From Sipunculus nudus (Eukaryota > Annelida > Sipuncula > Golfingiida > Sipunculidae): a stretch of 64,000 bases of DNA. The stretch is taken from NCBI GenBank assembly GCA_026874595.1, contig CM049318.1, forward strand, positions 8,162,741-8,226,740, given 5' to 3'. This document shows positions 47,645 to 59,090 of this stretch, piece after piece; position 1 is the first letter of the stretch; every line of letters begins with the position of its first letter. Made by a program: the position numbers and the translations under genes. The notes beneath the pieces are model-generated. The model did not search any database. It was not told the DNA's origin and saw only the letters and a list, made by a program, of their open reading frames with translations.

Positions 47645-50600
47645 GTGACCCATGGGTCATGACGCTCAGCTGACTGGGAAGAGATTTGCAAAAGGAAATT
47701 TTATCATCTGAATGGTAGTATATACCCATTCAACTGAAGCATCAAACAGATTAAAGAATAAGCCAAGATTGTTTCTGAATTTATATATCTCAAAATATGG
47801 GAAAAAATGCGTAAACTTTAAAAAAAAATACAGGTGGTTCCACCAGTCTGCAGAAACTAATAATTAATAATAACACTTAATGGTCAACATCCATGCAAAG
47901 AATCATAGTGATTTCTGCATTAATTGTTCAGATACTTCAGCTTTTGAATCAAATGTTCCATTATTCTGAGGGATACTTTGGAGTCCTATAGCTTGAAGGA
48001 TATGGGAAACAGAGAACTAATTTAAGGTTTCCACATACACTTTTCATGGGCCTCCTTGCATGACAAGAATGAAGATTCTAGGTCCAGTTGTTACAATTTG
48101 TACCCTGTTGACACATAACCACATCCTTAAAGGTCTTAAAAATAGAGAAAAAAAATTGTAAAAATGTGTAACAAGCCCCATAGCTTGAAGAATAAAGGTA
48201 ACAGAGACCTAATTCCAGGTTTCTAGGGAGTCTGCAGAAACTGATGAAACATCTCATGATCTCTTTGTATGAAATTTTTGACTATTCTGGGGGGTACTTT
48301 GGGGCCCTACAGCATGAAGGATATGGGTAACAGAGACCTAATTTCAGGTTTCCATGGAGACTTTTCATGGGTCTCCCAGTGTGTCAAGAATGAAGATTCT
48401 AGGTCCAGTTGTTATGATTTGTGCCCTGTTAACAGATGTTCAAATCTTTAAAGGTCTCAAAAATAGTGAAAAAAATTTGTAAAGAATCGAAAAATACAGG
48501 TGGTGCCACCAGTCTGCAGAAACCTATGAAACAGTCCATGATCAATATCCATGCAAAGAACCATGGTAATCAATGCATTAGTTGTTCAGATATTTCAGTT
48601 TTTGTATCAAATTTTCATTATTCAGCGGGGGTACTTCAGAGCCCCATAGCTTGAGGTAACAGAGACCTAATTCCAGGTTTCCAAGGAGACTTTTCATGGG
48701 CCTCCCCCAATGTCAAAAATGAAGATTCTAGGTCCAGTTATGATTTGTGCCCTGTTAACAGATGACTGCATCTTTTAAGGTATCAAAAATAGAGAAAAAA
48801 ATCGTAAAAAATAAAAAAAATACAGATGGCGTCCGCAGTCTGCAGAAACTGATGAAACATCTCATGATTAATATGTATGCCAAAAATCATGACCATCAGT
48901 GATGTAGTTAATGAGATATTGAAGTTTTTGTATGAAATTTTTCACTATTCTGGGGGGTACTTTGGGGCCTCATAGCTCGAAGGATATGGGTAACAGAGAC
49001 CTGATTTTTGGTTTCCATGGAGACTTTTCATAGGTCTCTCAGAATTTTTAAGAATAAAGCTTCTAGATCCAGTCTTAACGATTTGTGCCCTGTTAACAGA
49101 TGTCCACATTTTTAAAGGTCTCAAAAATAGAGAAAAAAATTCGTAAAAAATCGAAAAATATAGGTTGCGCCACCAGTCTGCAGAAACTGATGAAACATCG
49201 CATGATTAATATGTATGCCATAAATCATGACCATCAGTGATGTAGTTAATGAGATATTGAAGTTTTTGTATGAAATTTTTCGCTATTCTGAGGAGTACTT
49301 TGGGGCCCCATAGCTCGAAGGATATGGTTAACAGAGACCTAATTTCTGGTTTCCAAGGATATTTTCCATGGACCTCTCAGTGTGTCAAGAATTAAGATTC
49401 TCGGTCCAGTCTTTACGATTTGTGCCTTGTTAACAGATGTTCACATTTTGAAAGGTCTCAAAAATAGAGAAAAAAATTAGTAAAAAATTGAACGATATAG
49501 GTGGCGCCACCAGTCTGCAGGAAGTGATGGAACATCTCATGATCAATATGTATGCCAAAAATCATGACCATCAGTCAAGTATTTAATGAGATATTGAAGT
49601 TTTTGCATGAAATTTTTTACTTTTCTGGGGGGTACTTTGGGGCCCCATAGCTGGAAGGATATGGGTAACAGAGACCTAATTTCTGGTTTCCATGGAGACT
49701 TTTCATAGGTCTCCCAGTGTGTCGATAATTAAGATTATAGGTCCAGTCGTTACGATTTGTGCCTTGTTAACAGATGTTCACATTTTTAAACATATCAAAA
49801 ATAGAGAAAAAAATTCGTAAAAAATCGAAAAATACAAGTGGCGCCACCAGTCCTCAGGAACTGATGGAACATCTCATGATCAATATGTATGCCAAATATC
49901 ATTACCATCAGTCAAGTAGTTAATGAGATATTGAAGTTTTTGTATGAAACTTTTTACTTTTCTCGGGGGTACTTTGGGTCCCCATAGCTCGAAGGATATG
50001 GGTAACAGAGACCTAATTTCTCGTTTCCAAGGAGATTTTTTATTGACCTCTCAGAATCTAAAGTTACAAGATTCTAAGTCCAGCGGTTACGATTTGTGCC
50101 AGGTTAACGGACAGACGGACGGACAGACGGACGACGGACAAAGAGTGATCGCTATAGCTCAGCTTGACTGAAAGTCAGCTGAGCTAAAAACTGATGAAAC
50201 ACTCAATGATCAATATCCATGCAAACAATTATGGTGATCTCTGCATTAGTTGTTCAGATACTTCAGCTTTTGTATCAAATGTTCCATTATTCCGAGCTGT
50301 ACTTTAGAGTGCCATAGCTTAAATGATATGGGTAACAGAGACCTAATTTCAGGTGTCCATGGAGACTTTTCATGGGTCTCCCTGTGTGTCAAGAATAAAG
50401 ATTCTAGGTAAAGTCATTACAATTTGTACCCTGTTGACAGATAACTACATCCTTAAAGGTCTCATAAATAGGGAAAAAAAATTGTAAAAGTTTGAAAAAA
50501 TACAGGTGGCACCACCAGTCTGCAGGAAATGATGGAACTCCTCTTGATCAATATGTATGCCAAAAATCATGACCATCTGTATTGTAGTTATTGAGATGTT

Positions 50601-51547
50601 GCATTTTTTTTAAATCAAATTTTCCATTATTCTGGGGGGTAATTGGGAGCCCCACAGCTCAAAGATATGGGTAACAGAGACCTTATTTTAGGTTTCCATG
50701 GAGACTTTTCATAGGTCTCTCACTGTGTCCAGAATGAAGATTCTAGGTCCAGTCTTAACGATTTGTGCCCTGTTAACAGATGTCAACATTTTTAAAGACC
50801 TCAAAAACAGAGAAAACAATTCGCAAAGAATCAAAAAATACAGGTGGCGCCACCAGTCTGCAGAAACTGATGAAACATTCCATGATCAATATGTATGCAA
50901 AAAATTAATGACCATCAGTGATGTAGTTAATGAGATATTGAAGTTTTTGTATGAAATTTTTCACTATTCTGGGGGGTACTTTGGGGTCCCATAGCTCAAA
51001 GGATTTGGGTAACAGAGACCTAATTTCTGGTTTCCATGGAGACTTTTTATAGGTCACTCACTGTGTCAAGAATGAAGATTCTAGGTCCAGTCTTTACGAT
51101 TTGTGCCGTGTTAACAGTTGTTCACATTTTTAAAGGTCTCAAAAATAGAGAAAAAAATTCGTAAAAAATCTAAAAATACAGGTGGCGCCACCAGTCTGCA
51201 GGAACTGATGGAACATCTCATGATAAATATGTATGCCAAAAATCATAACCATCAGTGATGTAGTTAATGAGATATTAAAGTTTTTGTATGAAATTTTTTA
51301 CTATTCTGGGGGGTACTTTGGGGCCAAATAGCTTGAAGGATATGGGTAACAGAGACCTAATTTCTCGTTTCCAAGGAGATTTTTCATTGACCTCTCAGAA
51401 TGTAAAGTTACAAAATTCGAAGTCCAGTGGTTACGATTTGTGCCAGGTTAACAGACAGACGGACGGACAGACGGACAGACAGACGGACGACGGACAAAGA
51501 GTGATCGCTATAGCTCAGCATGACTGAAAGTCAGCTGAGCTAATAAA
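47645..51547 (+). mobile_element. Composite Helentron-like tandem-repeat element 1
   Basis: Inserted in an intron that is only 325 bp in copy 1 (12200-12524), so its limits follow from comparison. It starts with the 14-base palindrome TGACCCATGGGTCA (47646-47659) and holds about nine head-to-tail units of about 338 bp (starts at GTCTGCAG near 48512, 49176, 49514, 50519, 50856, 51194). It ends in a GACGGACAGACAG tract and hairpin (51511-51542). GCTCAGCTGACT at 47664 is inverted at 51529-51540. An internal tract plus hairpin at 50100-50186 shows that two elements are fused. No coding region; the features agree with Helentron-related non-autonomous elements such as bivalve pearl repeats. Confidence 0.75.
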
Positions 51548-51747
51548 AAACCATGAAAATAACATATACGTATGGTTTTCTTTAAAATGATCTAGGAAAG
51601 TTTGCAGAACAAAGATGGTAATGGTAAGAAATAATTATTACACTGGCAATGTCCAATGACCGATGTTGACCGATGTAACAGTCAAACAAAGTAAAGAGAT
51701 ATGAAGATAAGGACAAGCAATGATAATTGCACTTACTGTGTACTTAC

Positions 51748-51979
51748 TGTGTACGGTCGATAACATTCTTTTGTCAGTTCCATTTAAAAATGCAGAATAG
51801 ATAAAAAATTCCTGAGCATTACTCCAGTATACACGCTTGTTCCTTGGGGTCACATTCAAGAGCTATTGGGTTCTCAAGCAGCGGCAGGTTTAATAAATGC
51901 ACCATACTCTTTTCATGGTCCAATTGCATGAGTTTGGGCTGATATGTGTCTGCTATCAACAGGAATTCTTCAAGCTGTC
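51748..51979 (-). pseudogene. LRP copy 2, counterpart of exon 12525-12758, frameshifted
   Basis: Starts in frame (QLEEFLLIADTYQPKLMQLD). One extra base near 51846-51852 then shifts it; the second half (NKRVYWSNAQEFFIYSAFLN) is in another frame. Copy 1 is continuous here. Two GTAAGT donors lie in tandem at the end. Confidence 0.87.
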
Positions 51980-52223
51980 CTGAGATGAAAGAAAGACAAA
52001 GTGACCCTTATAGTTAATTTTTTATTATTATCGCTAAAACAATTGTGGCTGCAATCTCTGTTGGCGCATTTCAGTTAATGCCAAAAAGCAGTGCAAACCT
52101 TGGATGTTAAACTGGAAAAATGCAATGCAAATATCTATTCTATGAACACTGTTGTTACTTTATTTCCGCCTTAATTTAGCCTTGTATACTATGACACACA
52201 TACACACACCCTCACACACACAC

Positions 52224-52349
52224 GTGTGATACATGAGCTATTTGCGAGTACTGAGAAACCATAGGAACACCTGCAGACCTTACGCATGGTTCCAATAGGC
52301 AGACAAAGATGTTCACAACCACCGTTGTTCTTGTCGCAAGGTGTCGGCC
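52224..52349 (-). pseudogene. LRP copy 2, counterpart of the EGF exon 13157-13282
   Basis: All six EGF cysteines are kept: [29 protein letters not shown]. The donor is GTGTGT, weaker than GTGAGT in copy 1, and merges into a CA repeat. Length and phase match. Confidence 0.85.
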
Positions 52350-53209
52350 CTATATGTAATAGTACTTTAAAACAGGAAGTTAATAAATTATGCCTACTTT
52401 TAGAAACGTCTGATTCATGTCCGGATTGACGACTAATCTTTTTTAGTGTTAGTCTACTTATTATGTTTACAAAACTATTGTCAAAAGAAATATCTTGTTT
52501 GTTAACGGAAATATGACTGATCGTATTAATGTCTTCAATATTCTTCAGGAAAAAAATCTCCTCTGTTAACAGCGTGAGAGTTCATACATTACCAAATATC
52601 AGAGTGGGGTAAAATTTGAATGAGTTCAATTGCAAATGGTGTTCTGATCTAAAAGCAGAGATTTAGCGACTTAAGCTTAGTACCCGACATTGTTTTTTTC
52701 ACACTCTAGAACACCTGTTAAAACCCTTTTATCGAATTGTAAAACCATGCCACGTTCAAGCATTTTTTATGAAGTCAAATTAGAAAATCTTTTGATAAGT
52801 CGTAATTATTCTAAACAAAGTAACGGATTCTAAGTTTGGGAATGTAGCCTAGTGGTCAAGGGGTTGAATTTAGAGCTAAGAATCCCACATTGACCCGCTG
52901 GTTACTGAAAGACAAAATAGTGATATATCGAATGAACCTAAAAAAAGATGACACCAGTGTTTTAAGATTATTTACTTATGTACTATTCTAAGCCCCGTGC
53001 GTGTAAAACCTGACATTACATGACTAATAATACCAACTCAGCATTCATATCGTTTAGTCAATTGCCTAAAATTCAAAGACAATGCCAACAACAAGGCCAA
53101 GAACCTGTCCTTATTATTTTCTGTAACATCTTCTACTTTGTTTTTTAAATTGTTAGGTGAGCTGCAAAACAGTAAACAAAGGCAAAAGGGATATATTTAG
53201 CGGTACAAC

Positions 53210-53352
53210 CTTTAATAGGCTGGGCTTTCAACATATGCTGTGACGTCATATCCGTTACCAGAGCTGATGCGCAGGTTTGACCGGGTGGAGCCGTTTATAC
53301 GCTGCCAATATAGAGCCGTTTTCGGCCGAGACTCTGTCCAAGCAACCATCCC
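53210..53352 (-). pseudogene. LRP copy 2, counterpart of exon 14029-14173, 2-base deletion
   Basis: Reads GMVAWTESRPKTALYWQRIN in frame. Two bases are missing near 53225-53232, so the frame ends in a TAA 7 codons later, before the donor. Splice sites are kept. Confidence 0.88.
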
Positions 53353-53494
53353 CTGAAAAAAATCCACATAAAGTACATTCAGCATATATCAAATCATTCG
53401 ATCATTTAGTATGACACATTTATATCGAGGACATTTGAATGATAAAGAAACAAAGAGTACACCACCTTCATGTATACACTTCTTACTGAGTGGT

Positions 53495-53965
53495 TATTTT
53501 ACAACCCCTTCAATGTAGCCATTGCTTAGTATATCAATGTTTGCTGGGTTTCGCCAGAAGGTAAGTACAAGTCTATTACGTTAATTAAGATCAAGAAGGG
53601 TTGGATATCATGGAATACAGACTTGGATGCACAATGCAAAACCCCCGCTCTTACTGGTTTGTATATTCTTGGCCCTGTGTCAATCACCTGGTGGCCACAC
53701 CCAGCAATCCATACTATAGCGAGCAGTGGTTGCTTAGAAGGAGATTCAGAACGATTGCGGCGTATAACTACTACCTAGGAAGTGTACTTTGTAATCACTG
53801 CATAAGGAGAGTAAACAATATAAGGAAGCTGCGTGCTAACAGTCTCTTTTACTTCAACATGATTTACAGAATATTCACAAAGCACCAGCTAATGAAAATA
53901 TGAACCATGCTCAAATTAAATTATGGCATCAAAGTATGTATTTTTTCCTTGAATTTCAATATTCT
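53495..53965. repeat. Copy 2-specific insertion of unknown type
   Basis: Copy 1 lacks about 470 bp here: its sequence passes directly from CTTCTTGCATTTTTCG to the segment matching 53965. A plus-strand open frame (ATG 53611 to 53903, 98 codons) is rich in Tyr, Arg and Asn with no domain I recognise. It may be part of a mobile element. No clear terminal repeats seen. Confidence 0.45.
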
Positions 53966-54108
53966 AACAGAACACGCCCACCGTCAAACAGAAGGGTTGT
54001 GGAAAGTTCTATAAACTTTACAGTCAAACTGTTGACATGTTACATACAGGTTTAGATATAATAGAAAGAGGGAATTGTAGATTGGATAGTAATTAATGAA
54101 AGAAGTAC

Positions 54109-54228
54109 TTGAAAAACTGCCAGGCCCCATATGGTGCGCCCTTGTCGGTCGATGAGGACGGATTTATCATCTGGGGAGTCGATCGAGATAGAGATGATAG
54201 TAGACTGCACGGAGTCACTCCAATACAA
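54109..54228 (-). pseudogene. LRP copy 2, counterpart of exon 14827-14947, acceptor shifted
   Basis: Reads LYWSDSVQSTIISISIDSPD and RQGRTIWGLAVFQ, open. The acceptor CAG of copy 1 is CAA here. The nearest AG is 1 base further, which would drop one base and shift the frame. Confidence 0.82.
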
Positions 54229-54409
54229 CTTGCAAGTAAAAGATAAACTTGAGAAACTCGTGTATACCCCCAATGGTGGGTCGCTCCAATACACCCTGCG
54301 TTAAAAAGATACAACGATGGTTCATGTATAATTTAAACTCAAAGCAATACACTTTAGCCACTTATATAACCAGTTCTTCTATAGAAAATGTTGATCAGTC
54401 GCTATTTGC

Positions 54410-54544
54410 CGGTTTGACGATATGTCAACAGATAGTTGTCTGGGCTGTTCTAGTCCACTTGAAACTAGAGTCCGCAAAAGCTTTCCATCCATCCTGGATT
54501 CAATAAGTTTTGGTGTGCTTTCAATGTCCAACCAATACATACGT
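54410..54544 (-). pseudogene. LRP copy 2, counterpart of exon 19414-19548
   Basis: Reads RMYWLDIESTPKLIESRMDG and GLEQPRQLSVDISSN. Same 135-nt length. The donor position is GCAAAT in place of GCAAGT in copy 1, so it has lost the +5 G on which GC donors rely. Confidence 0.82.
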
Positions 54545-54690
54545 CTGTGGTGAAAACAGAACAGATCCACCATGATGAAAAACAGGTGTAACAAAAAAAA
54601 CCCACAATATTTAACTTGAAAGGCTTTCTTTTCCTCGTGTCACAAAAACGGATGCCCCTATGTGACTAAATTGTCAAGACTCACATATGG

Positions 54691-54965
54691 GCATGCATCA
54701 GTGATCCCTATACACAAACATGAATTGGACCCTCAAGATCCTCAATTAAGACCCCGTGATGTCAAATCCTAAAAAAGACAGCTTTGTAGCAATACTGTAT
54801 TTTGATGGGTAATAATGTATTTCCATAATGTATAATATAATATTTTCCAATATGTATTTCCGACGGGTATGAATTTTGATAGCCCAAATTTGGCATGCAT
54901 CAGTGATCCCTATACACAAACATGAATTGGACCCTCAAGATCCTCAGTTAAGACCCCGTGATATA
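54691..54965. repeat. 200-bp direct tandem duplication, copy 2 only
   Basis: A block beginning GCATGCATCAGTGATCCCTA at 54691 starts again at 54892, with near-identical text to AAGACCCCGTGAT. Copy 1 has one copy, at about 19693. Confidence 0.8.
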
Positions 54966-55439
54966 AAAATCCCCCAAAAGGCAGCAAATAATGTATTTCA
55001 ATAATATATAATATAATATTTGCCAATATGAATTTCCGATGGGTGTGAATTTTGATAGCGCAAATTTCCATCATTGGTTACAATCAACGGTAAATCTTCA
55101 TGGCAATCATTTAAACGGTTCTTAAGATAATGAGTGTGAAAGAAATACCAAAATCGCTGCCTAGAAGCCATATTTCATATCCGACGGGTCTGAAATTCGG
55201 GTGAAAATCTTTGATATTTTCATGGTAATATTTTGAAAGTTCCTTGAAATATTACGGATGTGGACGGAAAACCTAACCCCTATGGGGCACGAATGCAGCA
55301 TTCCATATGCTGTTAAAACTGTAAAGTAATATTGCAAAACTTTTCCTCGCAAAGTTGACTCCGAAGATAAAAGTTCAAACCAAGTTGCACGAAAATGCAA
55401 TACTGTACTCTTAGATTCATACAAAACTAGAATTTCTTG

Positions 55440-56490
55440 GCACTCCATAGATATGAGCGATTTTTACCCAAAGTAAATAGATGGATGGACGCCACCAGAA
55501 GAAAACTGCAGATGGCGTCACCAGTCTTAAATACAAGATGGAGGAGGTATCCGAGATCTATGGACATGAACAATTTCAGGCCGATATGGCAAATCACTTC
55601 TGAAAAAAGGGAATTTATTTATTATTTAAACGGGAAGGTAGGTGGCGCCACCAGTCTGGTCTACGAGAAAACTCTCAAAAATGTATGTACATACTAGTAC
55701 ATTGATCCGCTCCTGCGATATGAGCAATTTTCACCTAAAGCAAATGTACGGATGTACCCCACACGAAAACAATTGCAGATGGCGCCACCAGTCTTAAATA
55801 TGAGATGGAGGTATCCAAGATCTATGAACATGCACGATTTCAGGCCAATACGGTGAATCACTCTTGAGAAAAGGGGATTAATTTATACTATAAAAACGGT
55901 CAGGTAGGTGGGGCTACCTATCTGGATGACGCGAAAACTCCAAGATGGTTGTACCTGCCAAATTTCGGACCAACATTAAACGACTCTTGAGATATGAGCA
56001 ATTTTCACCTAAAGCAAATGAACGGATGGACGCCAAACGAAAACGATAGCAGATGGCTCCACAAGTCTTGCATATGAGATGGAAGTATACAAGATATATG
56101 GACAAGCACAATTTCAGGCAAATACGGTAAATCATTCCTGAGAAAAGGTCATTAATTCATACTATGAAAACGGTAAGGTAGGTGGCGCCACCTGTCAACT
56201 TTACGAGATACTCTCGAGATATATATACGTGTCAAACTTTAGACCAATACATTGAGCCACTCCTGAGATAACTTAAAGCAAACGTGCGGATGGACGCCAC
56301 ACAAAACCATTGCAGATGGCTCCACCAGTCTTGAATAAAACATGGAGGTATCAAAGATCAATGGACATGCACAATGTCAGCTCAATCAAAGTTTTTGACT
56401 TATAATGCTCACAGTACTGTCAAGTGGCAACGATGGGGATATTGAACGCCACGAAAACAAGAAAAGGATAAAAGAAGGCGCCACCTAAGA
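55440..56490. repeat. Family D tandem repeats
   Basis: About four units of 260-280 bp, marked by GGATGGACGCCA at 55482, 56031 and 56289 and GGATGTACCCCA at 55751. Each carries GATGGCGCCACCAGTC-like text and a GTAGGTGGCGCCACC palindrome or a worn form of it. The matching intron in copy 1 lacks this block; host homology resumes at GAGTGTCACAGTTAAATC. One unit is also found near 28950-29460. Confidence 0.75.
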
Positions 56491-56518
56491 GAGTGTCACA
56501 GTTAAATCAATAAATGAC

Positions 56519-56667
56519 CCTTTCTGTGGATTTAGGGGAATCCCCCGTGCTTTCTGGTGGACCAGGGCTACCTCGTGCTCCCCAGTCAAACCACTTGCCA
56601 ATATAACATCATTATAAGGTCGGATTCGTCCAATACAAGTTGTCTGTCAACCAGTCCACCGCTAGGG
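56519..56667 (-). pseudogene. LRP copy 2, counterpart of exon 20700-20844, 4-base insertion
   Basis: Reads LAVDWLTDNLYWTNPTL, then a TAA caused by four extra bases near 56608-56617. The frame that follows encodes the rest of the blade to NPQKG. Its last two bases (GG) would give Gly at the junction, unlike copy 1. Confidence 0.88.
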
Positions 56668-57166
56668 CTGTTTTAAATTCCGGATCATGTTCAAGAAACA
56701 ATCAAATTAACCACTCTTTGGTCTGAGCGTTATTCATTACTGAAGCTTATCAAATTACGGTACGTTTTTTTTTTTTTTACTTTTATGAGCTTTTTATCAA
56801 AATATACCACCACTCAAACCATAAACTCAGATGAACGACTAATGAATCATCTCATCTGTGGTGGATCATATTATAGAACCTCTTAACTATATTACTTTAA
56901 GCTACAGACAAGCGTATACTAATATATACACCATAAGTAAACCACCAGAGGAAGAGACACAAAGTGCGTTGGCAACTGCACAAATGTTAATATTTCTTTG
57001 CAAAAGCGTATTTTTTAAAATAAATTCTGAACATATTTATTTTGTTTATTATCACCCTTGTGTTTATTCCATATCATATAAAGATTAAATGCTTTGATAT
57101 TTTTCCATTAACATCATGCGCCGACGTGTAAGTTCAGACATTACATAAGACAGATATTACGCCTAC

Positions 57167-57420
57167 CTTCAGCAAATCCACGAGTGACGATGCTGGTTTT
57201 CTCGCCTTCAACAAGCTTTGCCCTCAATATGTGTTCTGGTTTATTATGGGTACTATAATATATCATTCTTTGAGAAACGTGGGTCGCTACAGCACGTACT
57301 TGGTAGGACAGACCACTAATCCTGAATCGTTCTGGGTCGAATCATACCCTTCTGAGAAGGGAGGGTTTTTCTGACAAATGGCGCCACCGGTTGCAAATAT
57401 CAACAAAGGCGGTTCAATTA
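57167..57420 (-). pseudogene. LRP copy 2, counterpart of exon 21329-21589, 7-base deletion
   Basis: Reads EPPLLIFATGGAICQKNPPF in frame, then loses 7 bases near 57318-57324, shifting the remainder (YQVRAVATHVSQRMIYYST in another frame). Acceptor CTGCAG and donor GTAGGC match copy 1. Confidence 0.88.
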
Positions 57421-58249
57421 CTGCAGATGCTAAAATTACATTAAAAATTAGCACTGTAGTAAATAGATATTAAAATTTGAAGGTTTGTATACTCAGCGTA
57501 GTTCTGCAAGAAAGATTCATTTCTCCCCGGCGACCATAACTGCAGTTTACAATAATAAAAACTATCAGGAAAGCAAAAATAAATAAATAAATAAATAAAT
57601 AAATAAAAATAAAGAAATAAAAATAAAAATAAATTTGAGACAGAAACACACTCTTCAGTACCTTGCATCGTTATACGAGTAGAATATCACAAACTCATGA
57701 CTTATTCTCATTTTAAAATACAAACAGGTATGGCTTTACTAAAGTTTTTATATAGGTTCAGGAGAGATCGCGAAAATGAAACCTTCGCGAGTCATTCAAA
57801 ATGGAGAAATCGCGAAATTTCAGCCTTGCGAATATGAAGCCAACCACAGTATTCATAAACTTTTTATCAAAATATCTAGAATAATAAAAGATGCAGTACT
57901 TTGATTGTTAAACGTCCAATAGTTCTGCCAAAAATAATTCTAGTAAACTTGAACAAAGGCCACCTAAGAATAATTTTTGTGCAATGTTACAGAAGATATA
58001 ATTGAAATAATAATTTTGTAGAAGAACACTATTACAGTCCTCAGTTTGAAAAAGACATAATAATGGCCATAAGACCAACTTAAGCTTTTCACAACTCAAC
58101 CAAAAATCAACAAACTCAGTATATTCTGATATGATTGAAAGAACCATGTCCTAGGATAATTCTTTTGAAAAATTGAACAATTCAACTTGAAAGTTTCATC
58201 ATTAAGCTAAAAGAGGCTACAATTATGAGTTTTTTTCCCCAAAAAAACA
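57421..58249. other. Flank of copy 2 with AAAT microsatellite
   Basis: (AAAT)n lies at 57575-57634. A patch at 57760-57860 (ATCGCGAAAATGAAACC, CTTGCGAATATGAAGCC) resembles 11845-11895 and 47190-47240, a dispersed short repeat. No upstream EGF exon seen. Confidence 0.45.
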
Positions 58250-59090
58250 GGTCAATGTAGGTGGCACCACTAAATCTACAACTTCAAATATGAGTCATGT
58301 GACCAACATTAGCACAATACCTGGTAATGCTAGCTTCTGTCATTTCTGAGAGTACTATGTCAGTATGCTTACTTGGCCGAATGACTGTTCAAATTTGTGT
58401 TACTCCACTAAAATTCATCAAATGCAAACCATTTGAACAAACTTGAGAGGGCTTGCCTCTGGGATCATTTATGTAAAATTTTTAACAATTTGGCTGGACC
58501 GTCTACAAGAAGACGACTTTTAAAATATTGTCAGCTTTTTCCTTATAAAATCTTAGTAAATGCAGATAGCAAAAAGAAATAAGCTGAATCCCACAAAATT
58601 TGATATGTGACAGATTATTGCATAAAATCTGGGAATGGTAGCTCCTGCTATTCCTGAGAAATTATGGATTAATGTACAGATGACCAATTACGCCCGTACA
58701 AAAATAGGTCAATTCAGGTGGCGCCACCAATACCTGAATTTCATATATGACTCATGTGACCAACACTGGCTCAAGATTTGGTGATTTCTGAGACTGTCAT
58801 TTTAGTATGCTTTTTTGGACAGATGACTAAGTTCAACGTCCTGAACAAAATTGAGGGAGATGGTATAAAAGATTATTTCTGTGAAATTTGGCTTGAGTGT
58901 TTCGGAGGAGAAGATTTTTAAAGTTTTTTTTTTAGCTTTTTCTCTTTAAAATTTAAGAAAATTTTCAGATGGCTAATTTTTTTGCATTAAATTTCATGAT
59001 GCTAGCTCCAATCATTTTCAAAATAGTATGGGAAAACGTACAGAAGACAAACGCCGCCACACCATCGCATTAGTTCACAGGTTCACTAAA
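58250..59090 (+). repeat. Family C repeats, two units
   Basis: Two units begin with GGTCAATGTAGGTGGCACCAC (58250) and GGTCAATTCAGGTGGCGCCAC (58709). Each is followed by ATATGA.TCATGTGACCAACA. The block ends with CGCCGCCACACCATCGCAT and TTCACAGGTTCACTAAAAA. Confidence 0.65.

Noticed and set aside
47840-51200. CRISPR-like or spaced repeat array
   Set aside because: Units are whole 338-bp tandem copies without unique spacers, in a eukaryotic genome.
52850-52920. tRNA-like A box (TAGCCTAGTGGTC), possible SINE, also worn near 13665
   Set aside because: No convincing B box at the right distance and no poly-A or target duplication; the two sites are explained by the segmental duplication.
9347-57420. 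Copies 1 and 2 as two haplotypes wrongly joined by assembly
   Set aside because: Exon differences, several large copy-specific insertions and multiple indels exceed what allelic variation would normally give. A read-depth check could still test it.
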